This document shows, in pieces, positions 47,725-55,838 of a stretch of DNA of 64,000 bases. The notes under the pieces are model-generated. The model saw only the letters and a list, made by a program, of their open reading frames with translations. It did not search any database and was not told where the DNA came from. Source of the stretch: Paenibacillus glycanilyticus (GTDB lineage Bacteria > Bacillota > Bacilli > Paenibacillales > Paenibacillaceae); the NCBI RefSeq assembly GCF_023715145.1, contig NZ_JAMBNP010000011.1, positions 162,696 through 226,695 of the forward strand, written 5' to 3'. Every line of letters begins with the position of its first letter. The first letter of the stretch is position 1. The translations under genes and the position numbers were made by a program.

Positions 47725-47787
47725 ACAGAACGGATGAATTGGTGGTAAAATTAATATTAAAAGAAGTAACAGTTATAACGAAATGAG

Positions 47788-48246
47788 TTGATTATCCTGC
47801 TCGATTTTATTGTTCGAGGTAAACAAGGTTCTTTTATACGAATCACTTTAGATGAGATATTCGGTTTTCCGACAACGACAAGCCATTTTGGTGGTTATGA
47901 TGTTAAAGGATCCACAGAAATCAAAAGCGGGAGCTATTATGTTAATGGCGAAGTATGGTTTTCAACTGGTGATACATACGAGTTCTACAATCAAATAGTT
48001 CGTTGTTATACGGAATTAGACGGAACAGCTATATTTTGTTCAACTGAAGAAAACCTCAAATTTGAAGTTAAATTTTACAATCGAGGGCAAGTCGTTATAG
48101 AAGGGTGCTTTCAGGAATTTGCACACGAGGACAATGAACTGAAGTTTGAGTTTGAAAGCAATCAAAGTTTTTTTGTGGAAACACTCGATGGATTAAAAAA
48201 AGTGGTTAACCAGTATGGGGGACTAAAGGGAGTTCGTTCTGATTGA
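47788..48246 (+). CDS. Hypothetical protein, beta-rich (possible immunity-type protein)
   Basis: The product is up to 152 residues; the TTG start at 47788 has no clear ribosome site, so the N-terminus is uncertain. The sequence is beta-rich with an acidic, aromatic pattern (GSYYVNGEVWFSTGDTYEFY, VVIEGCFQEF, LKFEFESNQSFFVETLDGLK) reminiscent of WapI-like immunity proteins, but that is only a resemblance. Low GC. It lies between junctions J1 and J2. Confidence 0.6.
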   Translation: MIILLDFIVRGKQGSFIRITLDEIFGFPTTTSHFGGYDVKGSTEIKSGSYYVNGEVWFSTGDTYEFYNQIVRCYTELDGTAIFCSTEENLKFEVKFYNRGQVVIEGCFQEFAHEDNELKFEFESNQSFFVETLDGLKKVVNQYGGLKGVRSD

Positions 48247-48255
48247 CTCTTTGTT

Positions 48256-48352
48256 AAGCTATAGGGAGACGTTAGTTGAGAACAACAAAACGGCAGCTGA
48301 TCCCGATGATCAGTTGCTATTTTTGTTGAAGTAAAGGGCAGGATAGTTGAAT
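48256..48352 (+). repeat. Junction element J2
   Basis: The left arm is AGCTATAGGGAGACGTTAG, the hairpin GGCAGCTGATC/GATCAGTTGCT, and the right arm GAAGTAAAGGGCAGGATAG. A complete copy in the standard order. Confidence 0.8.
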
Positions 48353-48444
48353 GACTTCGCGAATAAATTTAAGTACGAAGTTCGCAGTAAAGACGTTGTA
48401 AGAAATTCCCGCAAAGTCGATACAATTATTTTTGAGGTGATAAT

Positions 48445-48735
48445 TTGAATAAGAACATAAATATAAAAACAATTAAATCTACCCTAATTCCTATAAGTCT
48501 TATTTTAATTATTTGTTGGTATCTATTTGATACTACAACTGGGGAGAGAGTTACTTTATTAGTAGCTGGTAGCCATAATATACTTATACAAGATAAAGAT
48601 AATCATATTAGCGAAATATCTATAAGTATTGATCTTTCTGATTTAATAACTGAAAGAAAAAAACTATTTGACATAGAATATAAAGAGAGATTATTTCAAC
48701 GTCCACGTCTTATTTCAATTAAACCAGTAAACTAA
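48445..48735 (+). CDS. Small hypothetical membrane protein (cassette gene)
   Basis: The product has 96 residues; TTG start six bases after GAGGTGA. One membrane segment (LIPISLILIICWYLF) and a charged C-terminal part. Very AT-rich. No family recognised. Confidence 0.65.
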   Translation: MNKNINIKTIKSTLIPISLILIICWYLFDTTTGERVTLLVAGSHNILIQDKDNHISEISISIDLSDLITERKKLFDIEYKERLFQRPRLISIKPVN

Positions 48736-48787
48736 AAAATTGATCGTAACACCATAACTCCATTGGGCATTCGACAAAGTTCATTAT

Positions 48788-48816
48788 GCTAACGGGAAAC
48801 GCTAGTTTAATACAAC
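48788..48816 (+). repeat. Junction element J3, left arm (before recombinase)
   Basis: GCTAACGGGAAACGCTAG, then TTTAATACAAC. The usual hairpin and right arm do not follow here; the recombinase gene does, and hairpin plus right arm come after that gene (49731-49791). The same arrangement starts the second recombinase copy at 59991. Confidence 0.8.
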
Positions 48817-48825
48817 ATGCAGATT

Positions 48826-48878
48826 AAAACCTCTCCTTAGAAGCAAACTAGATTTAATAGCTTCTAAAGGGAGGTTTT
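48826..48878 (+). promoter_or_regulatory. RNA hairpin covering the recombinase ribosome-binding site
   Basis: AAAACCTCTCCTTAGAAGC pairs with GCTTCTAAAGGGAGGTTTT (17 of 19 positions), with the GGGAGG ribosome site inside the 3' arm. The second copy at 60028-60079 keeps the pairing with changed bases (CTGAAGC/GCTTCAG instead of TTAGAAGC/GCTTCTAA). This suggests selection on the structure, and translational control of the recombinase. Confidence 0.7.
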
Positions 48879-48882
48879 ATTT

Positions 48883-49725
48883 ATTAACTTAAGTGACTTA
48901 TGGAAGTTGTATGAAGCGGATAAACGTATTCAAGGATTCAGTCCAAAAACACTGAAAGCATACTCGCTTCAGCACAAAATGTTGATATTGGAATTAGGCG
49001 ACCTGGCTATAACAGAAGTAACGTTAACAATGCTGAAGGAGTACTTAGCAAAACAAGCAGACAGATTGAAACCAAGCAGCCTAGGCCATCGAATCCGGTT
49101 TGTTCGATCTCTTTTCCGTTACGCTTATGAAGAAACATATCTGACTTCGAATCCCTCTCTCAAACTAAGAGAACCAAAATTAGATAAGCGTATCCCTAAG
49201 TTCTTAATTGAGGAAGATGTTATACACTTGAAGATTTCATGCCAGTCGCTAAGGGAAAGAGCACTGCTTGAGTTCCTTTACTGTACCGGTTGCCGTGTCG
49301 GGGAGATGGAGAAGATCAACATCGAGGATCTGAACTGGGAGAACAGCTCAGCAATCGTTAATGGCAAGGGATCGAAACAGAGAGAAGTTTACTTTACGAC
49401 AGAGTGCAAGGTATGGTTAAAGAAGTATCTGGCCACCCGGAAGGACTCCTGTAAAGCCTTATTTGTAACAGATACTCGTCCAACTAAACGAATGTCAATA
49501 CCTACAATAGGATGGGCATTAAAACGCCTTGCAGACCGTGGAGAGATTGAAGCAAATGTATACCCCCATCGTTTTCGGCATACCTATGCGTGCCAACTAC
49601 TTGATAATGGAGCCCCTCTGGATTTCATCCAAGGTATGCTCGGCCATGAGAAGGCATCAACCACGCAAATCTACGCACAGCTCCGCGGAGAGCGTAGGAG
49701 AGAGCTTTATAAACGCTTTTTTTAA
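48883..49725 (+). CDS. Tyrosine recombinase (phage integrase/XerC-D type)
   Basis: The product has about 280 residues if it starts at the ATT at 48883, eight bases after GGGAGG; the truncated copy has ATG at the matching place. The next in-frame start is TTG at 48907. The N-terminal SAM-like core-binding domain (SPKTLKAYSLQHKMLI) and the catalytic domain are complete: Arg in CTGCRVGEME, Lys in GKGSKQREV, HRFRH box, GHEKAS His and the Tyr in TTQIYAQL. It lacks the extra domain of integron integrases. It lies inside a junction element, between left arm and hairpin/right arm, and is the best candidate for moving the cassettes. Confidence 0.9.
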   Translation: MNLSDLWKLYEADKRIQGFSPKTLKAYSLQHKMLILELGDLAITEVTLTMLKEYLAKQADRLKPSSLGHRIRFVRSLFRYAYEETYLTSNPSLKLREPKLDKRIPKFLIEEDVIHLKISCQSLRERALLEFLYCTGCRVGEMEKINIEDLNWENSSAIVNGKGSKQREVYFTTECKVWLKKYLATRKDSCKALFVTDTRPTKRMSIPTIGWALKRLADRGEIEANVYPHRFRHTYACQLLDNGAPLDFIQGMLGHEKASTTQIYAQLRGERRRELYKRFF

Positions 49726-49730
49726 TGCTT

Positions 49731-49791
49731 GGCGGCGGATCCAATAATCACTCCGCCGCTATTCAACGAAAGGGCAGTTTAGCGTAAGAAC
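49731..49791 (+). repeat. Junction element J3, hairpin and right arm (after recombinase)
   Basis: The hairpin GGCGGCGGA/TCCGCCGC is followed by the right arm AACGAAAGGGCAGTTTAGCG. Together with 48788-48816 it brackets the recombinase gene. Confidence 0.75.
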
Positions 49792-49887
49792 TAAGGTTAG
49801 ATAAAAGGAGTTTGAAAGTATTAGGCGAAACCTTTTCTATAATAACTTTAACTGATTTTCAGTAACTGAGAGCTTGGTGAAAAGATT

Positions 49888-50349
49888 ATGTCGATGACAG
49901 ATGACCAATTCGATGAATATTTGGATTATTGTTACGAGAACTTAGAGGAAAAACAAGAAATACTAAATAAAGAGTACGGAATTGGGGACTTTCAAGAGTA
50001 TTGGTATGACCAAGAAACAAGTAAGATTCAGTTTAAAAATGATGGTAAAGTATTGCTTGAATTTAGCGTTGTGTTTATTGGTTCATGGTCAAACAAAAGT
50101 AATACTTGGTTGTGGGCATGGGCAAACAATAGCATGACAGATGAAGTAAAAGAACAGTCCTCAATTTTGAAAGAATTAAAATCCATTACAGGGTTCGATA
50201 TCTTTACGAAGGAATATTTTGACTGTGACGAAGCAATGGCACACGAATTAACTGCTTTCGCTGTCGAACATTTAAGAGCAAAAGGAATGTATATATCTCC
50301 AGATGATAAAAGAAAATTATTCATGGCTTTAATACATCCATTACCCTAA
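49888..50349 (+). CDS. DUF6882-like hypothetical protein (cassette gene)
   Basis: The product has 153 residues. The pattern NTWLWAWANNSM, followed by a helical C-terminal half, resembles the DUF6882 group; the function is unknown. The stop codon lies inside the left arm of junction J4 (CCCTAACTGGG), as expected for a cassette. Confidence 0.7.
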   Translation: MSMTDDQFDEYLDYCYENLEEKQEILNKEYGIGDFQEYWYDQETSKIQFKNDGKVLLEFSVVFIGSWSNKSNTWLWAWANNSMTDEVKEQSSILKELKSITGFDIFTKEYFDCDEAMAHELTAFAVEHLRAKGMYISPDDKRKLFMALIHPLP

Positions 50350-50430
50350 CTGGGAACTTTAATTCAACAACACTAAAGTAGCCGCATGACCGGCTGCGGT
50401 AGTATTCTATATCTCATGTAACTGAAGATG
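50345..50430 (+). repeat. Junction element J4
   Basis: The left arm is CCTAACTGGGAACTTTAATT, the hairpin AGCCG/CGGCT, and the right arm a degenerate GTAACTGAAGATGGGG. Confidence 0.55.
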
Positions 50431-50438
50431 GGGGAATT

Positions 50439-50636
50439 ATGGAAGACGAATGGTTTTGTCCGGCGGTAAAAAAGGTTATAGCTCATGGTTTATGTTGGGA
50501 ATATTTCTTCGCTGGGCGTGGTGGTCCCACAGATACTGCGGAAGAATTACGAGAATGGATTAAACGAACGGGTGCTTTCAAGGATTTAGATGAGTTCCAA
50601 ATTGTTTGTGAAACATGCGGATATAAACATGGATGA
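50439..50636 (+). CDS. Small hypothetical protein (cassette gene)
   Basis: The product has 65 residues, with GGGGG before the ATG. Cysteines at CPAVKK, GLCWEY and the C-terminal CETCGYKHG could bind a metal. No family recognised. Confidence 0.55.
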   Translation: MEDEWFCPAVKKVIAHGLCWEYFFAGRGGPTDTAEELREWIKRTGAFKDLDEFQIVCETCGYKHG

Positions 50637-50652
50637 CTCGGCAAGCTTTTTC

Positions 50653-50680
50653 AGCTAACGTAAGAACGTTAGTGAAATAA
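50653..50680 (+). repeat. Junction element J5 (left arm only)
   Basis: AGCTAACGTAAGAACGTTAG, with neither hairpin nor right arm. The next gene starts 28 bases later. Confidence 0.6.
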
Positions 50681-50707
50681 ATATTTATCAGAACGGAGGA
50701 CAGTTTG

Positions 50708-51274
50708 ATGCTATTCTCTTACGATTTAGAACCTGTCGGCTGGGCAAGTGTACAGCTGGAAATTAATAGTCAACGACTTTTTATTAATCCCAGCTATCTT
50801 TCTGAACCACTAATTGATCTAATGAATGGCGTTATGTCTCTTCTGCCTGAATGTGTACCAGAAGATGAAGTTAAGAAACAATCTGTATTTGAGTGGGATT
50901 CGGAACCAGCGATACATAAGTGGATTCTCACCAGGCAGAGTGACACTAACCTAGGTATAAAAGTATGGCTTTATAAGGATGGTAAAATTGGCGAAGAGGG
51001 TAAGGTTGTTTTTGATCAAGTATGTGCATTGAATGATTTCATAAACCTATTGGTTGTTTCTCTCGAAAATATGCTTTGCAAATATGGAATTGTTGGATAT
51101 AAGGCAAATTGGCTTGCTGCTGATTTTCCTCTAAGTGGTTACTTGAAATTAAAGTTTTACGTCAAACAGAAATGTGCGTTTCCTATTCAGCAATTAAACA
51201 AAGAAGAATGGAATGAATATTGGCATAGTAACCTTGATCAAGAATTTGAGATGTTGAAAAATTTATTGAGCTAA
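50708..51274 (+). CDS. Hypothetical protein (cassette gene)
   Basis: The product has 188 residues; the ATG at 50708 follows GGAGG at good spacing. The fold looks mixed alpha/beta (YDLEPVGWASVQLEINSQRL, DQVCALNDFINLLVVSLENM). No family was recognised with confidence. The TAA stop lies inside the left arm of J6. Confidence 0.65.
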   Translation: MLFSYDLEPVGWASVQLEINSQRLFINPSYLSEPLIDLMNGVMSLLPECVPEDEVKKQSVFEWDSEPAIHKWILTRQSDTNLGIKVWLYKDGKIGEEGKVVFDQVCALNDFINLLVVSLENMLCKYGIVGYKANWLAADFPLSGYLKLKFYVKQKCAFPIQQLNKEEWNEYWHSNLDQEFEMLKNLLS

Positions 51275-51366
51275 CGTAAGAACTATAGCTCAACAACAAC
51301 ACGACAGTAGCCGGTATATAAAGATCGGCTGCTTTTTGCTGAATGAATGGGCAGGATAACTAAATT
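51269..51366 (+). repeat. Junction element J6
   Basis: The left arm is GAGCTAACGTAAGAACTATA, the hairpin AGTAGCCG/CGGCTGCT, and the right arm GAATGAATGGGCAGGATAAC. Complete copy. Confidence 0.8.
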
Positions 51367-51409
51367 GGACTAACGAATAAGTTTCATAAACAAGGAGAGG
51401 AAGAAGAAA

Positions 51410-52039
51410 TTGCCTTCTTACTTACCAGATTACGAAAAGTTATACGAATGTTCAGATGTTTACTCAACAAGACCTTTTAAGGCAGGTATTGAAGCCGATT
51501 TTGAATATTCCTGCGCTTTGTTACGTGGTGATATAAAGCCTTCTGAAACAATTGAAGTTAGACATATGAGGGGAACACACACACCAGCGCTTGCTATCCA
51601 TACCGGATTTTCCTTATTGCTGCACGATTCGATTATTGAGGCGTTCATCCAAAACCAGATTACTGGCTGGGAAACGTTCCGAATAGCTCTCTACGGAAAA
51701 AATGATGAAATCATTCCTAATTATTCAGGAGTTTCCATTACAGGCAGATGCAATCCGCTCGACTATTCCCGCAGCGAAATTGTGTACAGGGAATATCCTG
51801 GGGGGATTTTTCCTAGATTTAAAGGTAGCTATTTTAAGGATGATTTTTGGGATGGGACGGATTTGTTCATGGATAATCCTGATACAAGAGGATATACCCT
51901 GAATAAGTATGTTTCAGAAAGGGTAAAGAATATTTTTGACAACCTTAAAACTAAAAATTTGGAGTTTACGAATCTCACAGGGACCGAGATTGATGTAATG
52001 ATGATTGCAAAAGAAAGAAGACCGGAACACTTGAGATAA
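51410..52039 (+). CDS. Hypothetical protein, possible immunity-type (cassette gene)
   Basis: The product has 209 residues; TTG start behind AAGGAGAGG. Segments such as SGVSITGRCNPLDYSRSE and the C-terminal VKNIFDNLKTKNLEFTNLTG recall imm11-type immunity proteins of contact-dependent toxin systems, but no toxin gene is nearby. The assignment is weak. Confidence 0.55.
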   Translation: MPSYLPDYEKLYECSDVYSTRPFKAGIEADFEYSCALLRGDIKPSETIEVRHMRGTHTPALAIHTGFSLLLHDSIIEAFIQNQITGWETFRIALYGKNDEIIPNYSGVSITGRCNPLDYSRSEIVYREYPGGIFPRFKGSYFKDDFWDGTDLFMDNPDTRGYTLNKYVSERVKNIFDNLKTKNLEFTNLTGTEIDVMMIAKERRPEHLR

Positions 52040-52093
52040 TATCTGTACAAGAGGCAAACTTAAGCGAGGAACGATTTTCGATAGACCGAAGGC

Positions 52094-52190
52094 TTACGCT
52101 ATCGGAGAACTATAGCTCAATAAACAAAGCGGAAGCGGATCAAGGATCTGCTGCCGTTTTATTAATGTAAAGGGCAGCGATTCTCGATAG
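52094..52190 (+). repeat. Junction element J7
   Basis: The left arm is CGCTATCGGAGAACTATAG, the hairpin AGCGGATC/GGATCTGCT within CGG/CCG, and the right arm AATGTAAAGGGCAG. In this copy the outer parts also pair (CTATCGGAGAA with TTCTCGATAG), and ACGATTTTCGATAG at 52071-52084 recurs as GCGATTCTCGATAG at 52177-52190. Confidence 0.75.
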
Positions 52191-52268
52191 AGGGAGGATA
52201 GTTTATTGGATCGTCCCTGAGACTGGATTTATAATGACAGGTAATAGTACTAAATATGAGGTGCTTTA

Positions 52269-52876
52269 ATGTCCGAATATTCTCAAATACAAACTTATAT
52301 CAAGAGTGTGCCGGAAAATTTCAAAGACATAATAAGGCAGTATGCAGATTGTTAGATTCTCTTGGATTAGAATCTAAATACTTTACATCTGAGCAGAAAT
52401 GGGGACTCTTACACACTTTGTGGTTAGGTGGTGATGCAGAGGAACAGCTATTCAATAATGGCTGGTGCCAACTTCATATACGTCCATATGTGACGGGCTG
52501 GATCCCTGAGGAAAGAGATGAACCCCAAGATACTTGGTTAGAAGTTAGTTTATTATTTTTAACAGTAGAAATTGAAAATCCAAAAGATGAGATCAAGTCT
52601 CTCTTATGGGGAATTATGAAAAAGTTTTCGGATAAGTTTCCTGATAGTAGTGGAGTGTATCTCACAAACGAAGTAACGGATGGAAAACCGTGGGAAGTAT
52701 TAACTTATGGGGAAGAAGGCATATGGGAGTTTGATGCTGCCATTCTGCCTAAATATTTGTCTTTTGATTATAAGGATTATCCTGCTGATGAAATGTTCAC
52801 TAAAATTAATGAACATTCAATCTTTGTTGCAAGGAATGCTATCTGGCAAACTGAGCCTTGGTTGATAATTGATTGA
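52269..52876 (+). pseudogene. Hypothetical gene with a frameshift near its 5' end (cassette gene)
   Basis: The natural start is the ATG at 52269 behind GAGGTG, giving MSEYSQIQTYIKSVPENF and then a stop near 52352. The continuation LLDSLGLESKYFTSEQKWGL lies one frame off. A single missing base near 52345 explains both. A longer frame starting at 52256 reads an implausible N-terminus without a ribosome site. The main part (about 170 residues) has no recognised family. A sequencing error cannot be excluded. Confidence 0.6.
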
Positions 52877-52975
52877 GCTAACGAGGAACATTAGTTTCAA
52901 AGCATGCATAATACGGCTGTAGATTAGAGATCCGCTGCCGTTTTTTATGGAGTAAAAGAGGTTAACTCAACAAAT
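52875..52975 (+). repeat. Junction element J8
   Basis: The left arm is GAGCTAACGAGGAACATTAG (abutting the TGA of the gene), the hairpin CGGCTGTAGAT/GATCCGCTGCCG, and the right arm a degenerate GAGTAAAAGAGGTTAACTCA. Confidence 0.7.
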
Positions 52976-52990
52976 TATGGAGGAGAAGGT

Positions 52991-53644
52991 ATGACCATAA
53001 TAAGTATCGAAGGTGCTAGTGCTGTAGGAAAAACAAGCACATCCTCTGAACTGGCTGCCATTCATGGGGCTTTTCATATCCCTGAAATTAATACCTGGTG
53101 GAAAGAACGACCTAACCCTGAATATAGAGAATGGTGGTTTGAACGTCAGGCAGATCGATGGAGAATAGCCTTGGAAAACAGGAATAAGCACTCATTTGTT
53201 GTTATAGACATCGATTTATTTCAACCCTTTTGGTATAACTGGGCGTATGATTTTACTTTATTTGATAATCAGTCGTTAGAGTTTATAGCCGATTACTATC
53301 GGAATCTGATTCTAGACCAAAAAATCGGATTCCCTGACAGATATTATCTACTCAGCTGCAGTAAGGATGAACTAATTAAACGGAAAGAATCGGATTCTTC
53401 GAGGAAACGAGGGGGCTTTGATATGAATTTACAGTTCATCAAGCCACAAAAAAATTACTTCGAAGCGCTTAATAAAGAGGTTCCCGGTCTAGTCCATTTT
53501 ATAGATTCCGTGAGCGTTGATAGAAATATTGGGGAAATTATTACATCGATTCCGAGTACCCAAAATAAGCATACTTACTCAATCGAGTTGTTTGATTTTA
53601 TGGTGGACTGGCTATCTCGAAATAAAGCTGATCAGTTCAGATGA
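52991..53644 (+). CDS. P-loop NTPase, deoxynucleoside-kinase/aminoglycoside-kinase-like (cassette gene)
   Basis: The product has 217 residues; GGAGGAGAAGG precedes the ATG. Walker A is EGASAVGKTST, and a later DID (VVIDIDLFQP) may act as Walker B. The size and order fit small-molecule kinases of the AAA_33/thymidylate-kinase fold. It may modify a nucleoside or an antibiotic; no direct evidence. Confidence 0.7.
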   Translation: MTIISIEGASAVGKTSTSSELAAIHGAFHIPEINTWWKERPNPEYREWWFERQADRWRIALENRNKHSFVVIDIDLFQPFWYNWAYDFTLFDNQSLEFIADYYRNLILDQKIGFPDRYYLLSCSKDELIKRKESDSSRKRGGFDMNLQFIKPQKNYFEALNKEVPGLVHFIDSVSVDRNIGEIITSIPSTQNKHTYSIELFDFMVDWLSRNKADQFR

Positions 53645-53650
53645 GCCGTT

Positions 53651-53730
53651 ACGCTAACGGAGAACTTTAGTTCAACATTTGAAGAAGCAGCACTCGACTC
53701 ACAATAGTTTCTTTTTGTTAAGTTATAGTG
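53651..53730 (+). repeat. Junction element J9
   Basis: The left arm is ACGCTAACGGAGAACTTTAG, with a weak hairpin AAGAAGC/GTTTCTT and a degenerate right arm GTTAAGTTATAG. Confidence 0.65.
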
Positions 53731-53747
53731 CGATTTGAGGTGATTAT

Positions 53748-54107
53748 TTGGCTGAATTTATTTGGGATTCAATAGAAAATATTTATTCTCCTCTAGAAGA
53801 ACAACTTCAAAATGGGATGACACTAGAGATTATAATGATATGTAATGAATCACTTGAAGGACTTAACGCTACTATTCTTAATGATCTATTTCGCACATGG
53901 ACATATGGTTATAATGGAAGGTATATCAATCCATTTAAATTACTTGAATTTAAGAGCTTTGAGAATTACATCAAAGCGCAGGTTAAAATAAAGAATAAAA
54001 ATAAAGAAGTAGATGAGCTTAGGCTCTTTATCCAAGATCTGCTCCACTTTCTTAATTCCGACGACATTCATATTACAAACTTAGGACTAAAAATTATGCA
54101 AGAGTGA
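53748..54107 (+). CDS. Small hypothetical protein (cassette gene)
   Basis: The product has 119 residues; TTG start behind GAGGTGA. Mostly helical and charged. No family recognised. Its 3' junction is missing because an IS110 element is inserted 13 bases after the stop. Confidence 0.6.
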   Translation: MAEFIWDSIENIYSPLEEQLQNGMTLEIIMICNESLEGLNATILNDLFRTWTYGYNGRYINPFKLLEFKSFENYIKAQVKIKNKNKEVDELRLFIQDLLHFLNSDDIHITNLGLKIMQE

Positions 54108-54121
54108 TACAGTCCCGTTCT

Positions 54122-54134
54122 TTAATCTACCCCG
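54122..54134. repeat. 13 bp direct repeat, left copy at IS110 element
   Basis: TTAATCTACCCCG occurs here and at 55523-55535, exactly bracketing the minus-strand IS110 element. Confidence 0.75.
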
Positions 54135-55535
54135 AAAATTACTCTTAGCACAGACCCAAAAATGGCAGCACGAAACTAAGCCCAGCTTTTATGTTTTTTA
54201 AAAACTGTGCTTCTTCGAAAATAGGAGAGATTAGGACTTGTTAAGAGGCTTCTGAGGCAGAAAGAGCAACCTGAAAACCAAGACTCTCAAGCCTGCGAAC
54301 AGCTTGCTTCATAATGGTTTCTTGCTGTCGCTTGTTCAAAGTAATGACTGCCTAAATCTCTGTAGTCCTCTTTGCGTGTGAGAAGGTAATACACAATAGC
54401 CATGATGGAGTGGGCGACAGCGACAGCTGCTCGGTGTCGGCCTTTACGTGCGGCGATACGCCGGTACTGAGCTCCCAAGTAATTATCGGATCTGCATACG
54501 GAGTGGGCGACTTCAATGAGTGCCGCTCGGAGATACTTATTGCCTTTGCGAGTTTTCGAGGATTTTCGTTTTCCGGCACTTTCATTTTGCCCTGGCACAA
54601 GGCCAGCCCATGAGCAGAGATGAGCGGCAGAAGGGAAGCGAGAACCAACATCGGTTCCAACCTCAGCCAAGATTTGTTCCGCCGTACGTCGGCCAATTCC
54701 CGGGATGGTATCTAATCGCTCAATGTCTTGTTGAAAAGGGTCGAGCCGTTTGGCTACCTCCGTGTCCAACTCAAGGATTTGTTCATTCAGAAAGTCAACG
54801 TGAGTAAGCATCGTTTTCAGCATGATCCGCTGGTGTGCACTCATGTTACCCCGTAAGGCTAATTCTAGCTCTTCTTTCTTTTTCTTTAAGGTTCGTCTTG
54901 CGAAGGCAGCCAGCTTTTCCGGATCTTCTTCACCCTCGATCATGGCCCCCATCATATCGCGGCTGCTCACGCCCATAATGTCGGAGACAACAGCAGCGAG
55001 CTTAATATTGGCGCCTTCCAGAACCTTCTGGACTCGGTTGTGTTCACGAGATCGTTCCTGAATCAGACTGCGACGGTAACGAACCAATTCACGAAGTTCG
55101 CGTTGGTTACGGTCAGGAATATAACTCGGCTTAAGCAGCCCGTGACGCAGCAAGTTGCAAATCCATTCTGCATCTTTCACGTCTGTCTTCCTGCCGGGGA
55201 CGGCCTTGATATGCTGGGCGTTAACGACAAGAAAATGAATCTCCTCGGCTTCAAGCAGATTGACGATGGGTTTCCAGTAGACACCGGTACTCTCCATGGC
55301 CACATGTGTACAGCGATGCTGCTTGATCCAGTCGATCAAGTCGAGCAAGAAAACCGTGTGCGTACGAAACGTCTTAATCTCCTTTCCTTCGGGAGTCACG
55401 ATGCAAGCGGTGATGGACTTCTTGTGAACATCCAAACCGCAAGCGCGTTCGATGAGGACAACCATAACATTCACCTTTCTACGGCAATTAGAGTTGAGGA
55501 CTGGGCAACAACCAGAAAAGGATTAATCTACCCCG
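54135..55535 (-). mobile_element. IS110-family insertion sequence (copy 2, unrelated subtype)
   Basis: The element is about 1.4 kb and holds one transposase gene on the minus strand, with about 150 bases on its 3' side and 57 on its 5' side. It is bracketed by TTAATCTACCCCG. Its transposase is only distantly related to the other two in this island. Confidence 0.75.
54287..55465 (-). CDS. IS110-family transposase
   Basis: The product has 392 residues if it starts at the ATG at 55465 behind AAAGGTG; a GTG at 55474 lies in frame upstream. RuvC-like part: CGLDVHKKS, AMESTGVYW and KTDVKDAEWI. Transposase_20 part: IPGIGRRTAEQILAEVG and LVPGQNESAGKRKSSKT. All expected acidic residues and the C-terminal serine region are present, so it may be active. 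Confidence 0.92.
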   Translation of the reverse strand: MVVLIERACGLDVHKKSITACIVTPEGKEIKTFRTHTVFLLDLIDWIKQHRCTHVAMESTGVYWKPIVNLLEAEEIHFLVVNAQHIKAVPGRKTDVKDAEWICNLLRHGLLKPSYIPDRNQRELRELVRYRRSLIQERSREHNRVQKVLEGANIKLAAVVSDIMGVSSRDMMGAMIEGEEDPEKLAAFARRTLKKKKEELELALRGNMSAHQRIMLKTMLTHVDFLNEQILELDTEVAKRLDPFQQDIERLDTIPGIGRRTAEQILAEVGTDVGSRFPSAAHLCSWAGLVPGQNESAGKRKSSKTRKGNKYLRAALIEVAHSVCRSDNYLGAQYRRIAARKGRHRAAVAVAHSIMAIVYYLLTRKEDYRDLGSHYFEQATARNHYEASCSQA

Positions 55536-55838
55536 CGTGCTTCCAAAAAGGAGCGACATACCGTGGTGCACCATGATCGTTGGAGTCAGACTAACGGGTG
55601 GGTTCGCGACACCATAGCTTAACGACCTTCCTCACCAGCCGTAAGAATAGTATAAAACGCCGCATCAAAATTTTCATTACTCTGTGGTGCCCCGAGAGGG
55701 GCATGGATGGCTAACGGGAAACAACAAGCTGCCGGGTAACGATCGGCAGCTTTGTTACGTTAACGGGAGTTTAGCGCAACAAGTCATGGGATTTTCACTT
55801 AAAATGTATGGTGAAAACTAAAAGAAGGGGGAGCTCTT
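55536..55838. other. Gene-free stretch with junction debris
   Basis: After the IS110 element there is a left-arm-like GACTAACGGGTGGGTTCG near 55590, then CATAGCTTAACG, a short hairpin (GCCCCGAGAGGGGC, 55689-55702) and junction J10. No gene seen. Confidence 0.5.
55709..55785 (+). repeat. Junction element J10
   Basis: The left arm is shortened (GGCTAACGGGAAACAAC), the hairpin is the perfect AAGCTGCCG/CGGCAGCTT, and the right arm is CGTTAACGGGAGTTTAGCG. In this copy GCTAACG on the left can also pair with CGTTAAC on the right, giving an attC-like shape. Confidence 0.75.

Noticed and set aside
48883..49725. Recombinase as a classical integron integrase IntI
   Set aside because: It has about 280 residues and lacks the additional domain typical of IntI between the catalytic patches; no attI-like site or Pc promoter was recognised.
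52256..52268. ATG at 52256 as the gene start
   Set aside because: No ribosome site, and the encoded N-terminus does not look natural compared with the frame from 52269.
53748..54107. Immunity or toxin assignment for every small cassette gene
   Set aside because: Some resemble immunity proteins, but most, including this one, show no recognised family, so a general defence role is not claimed.
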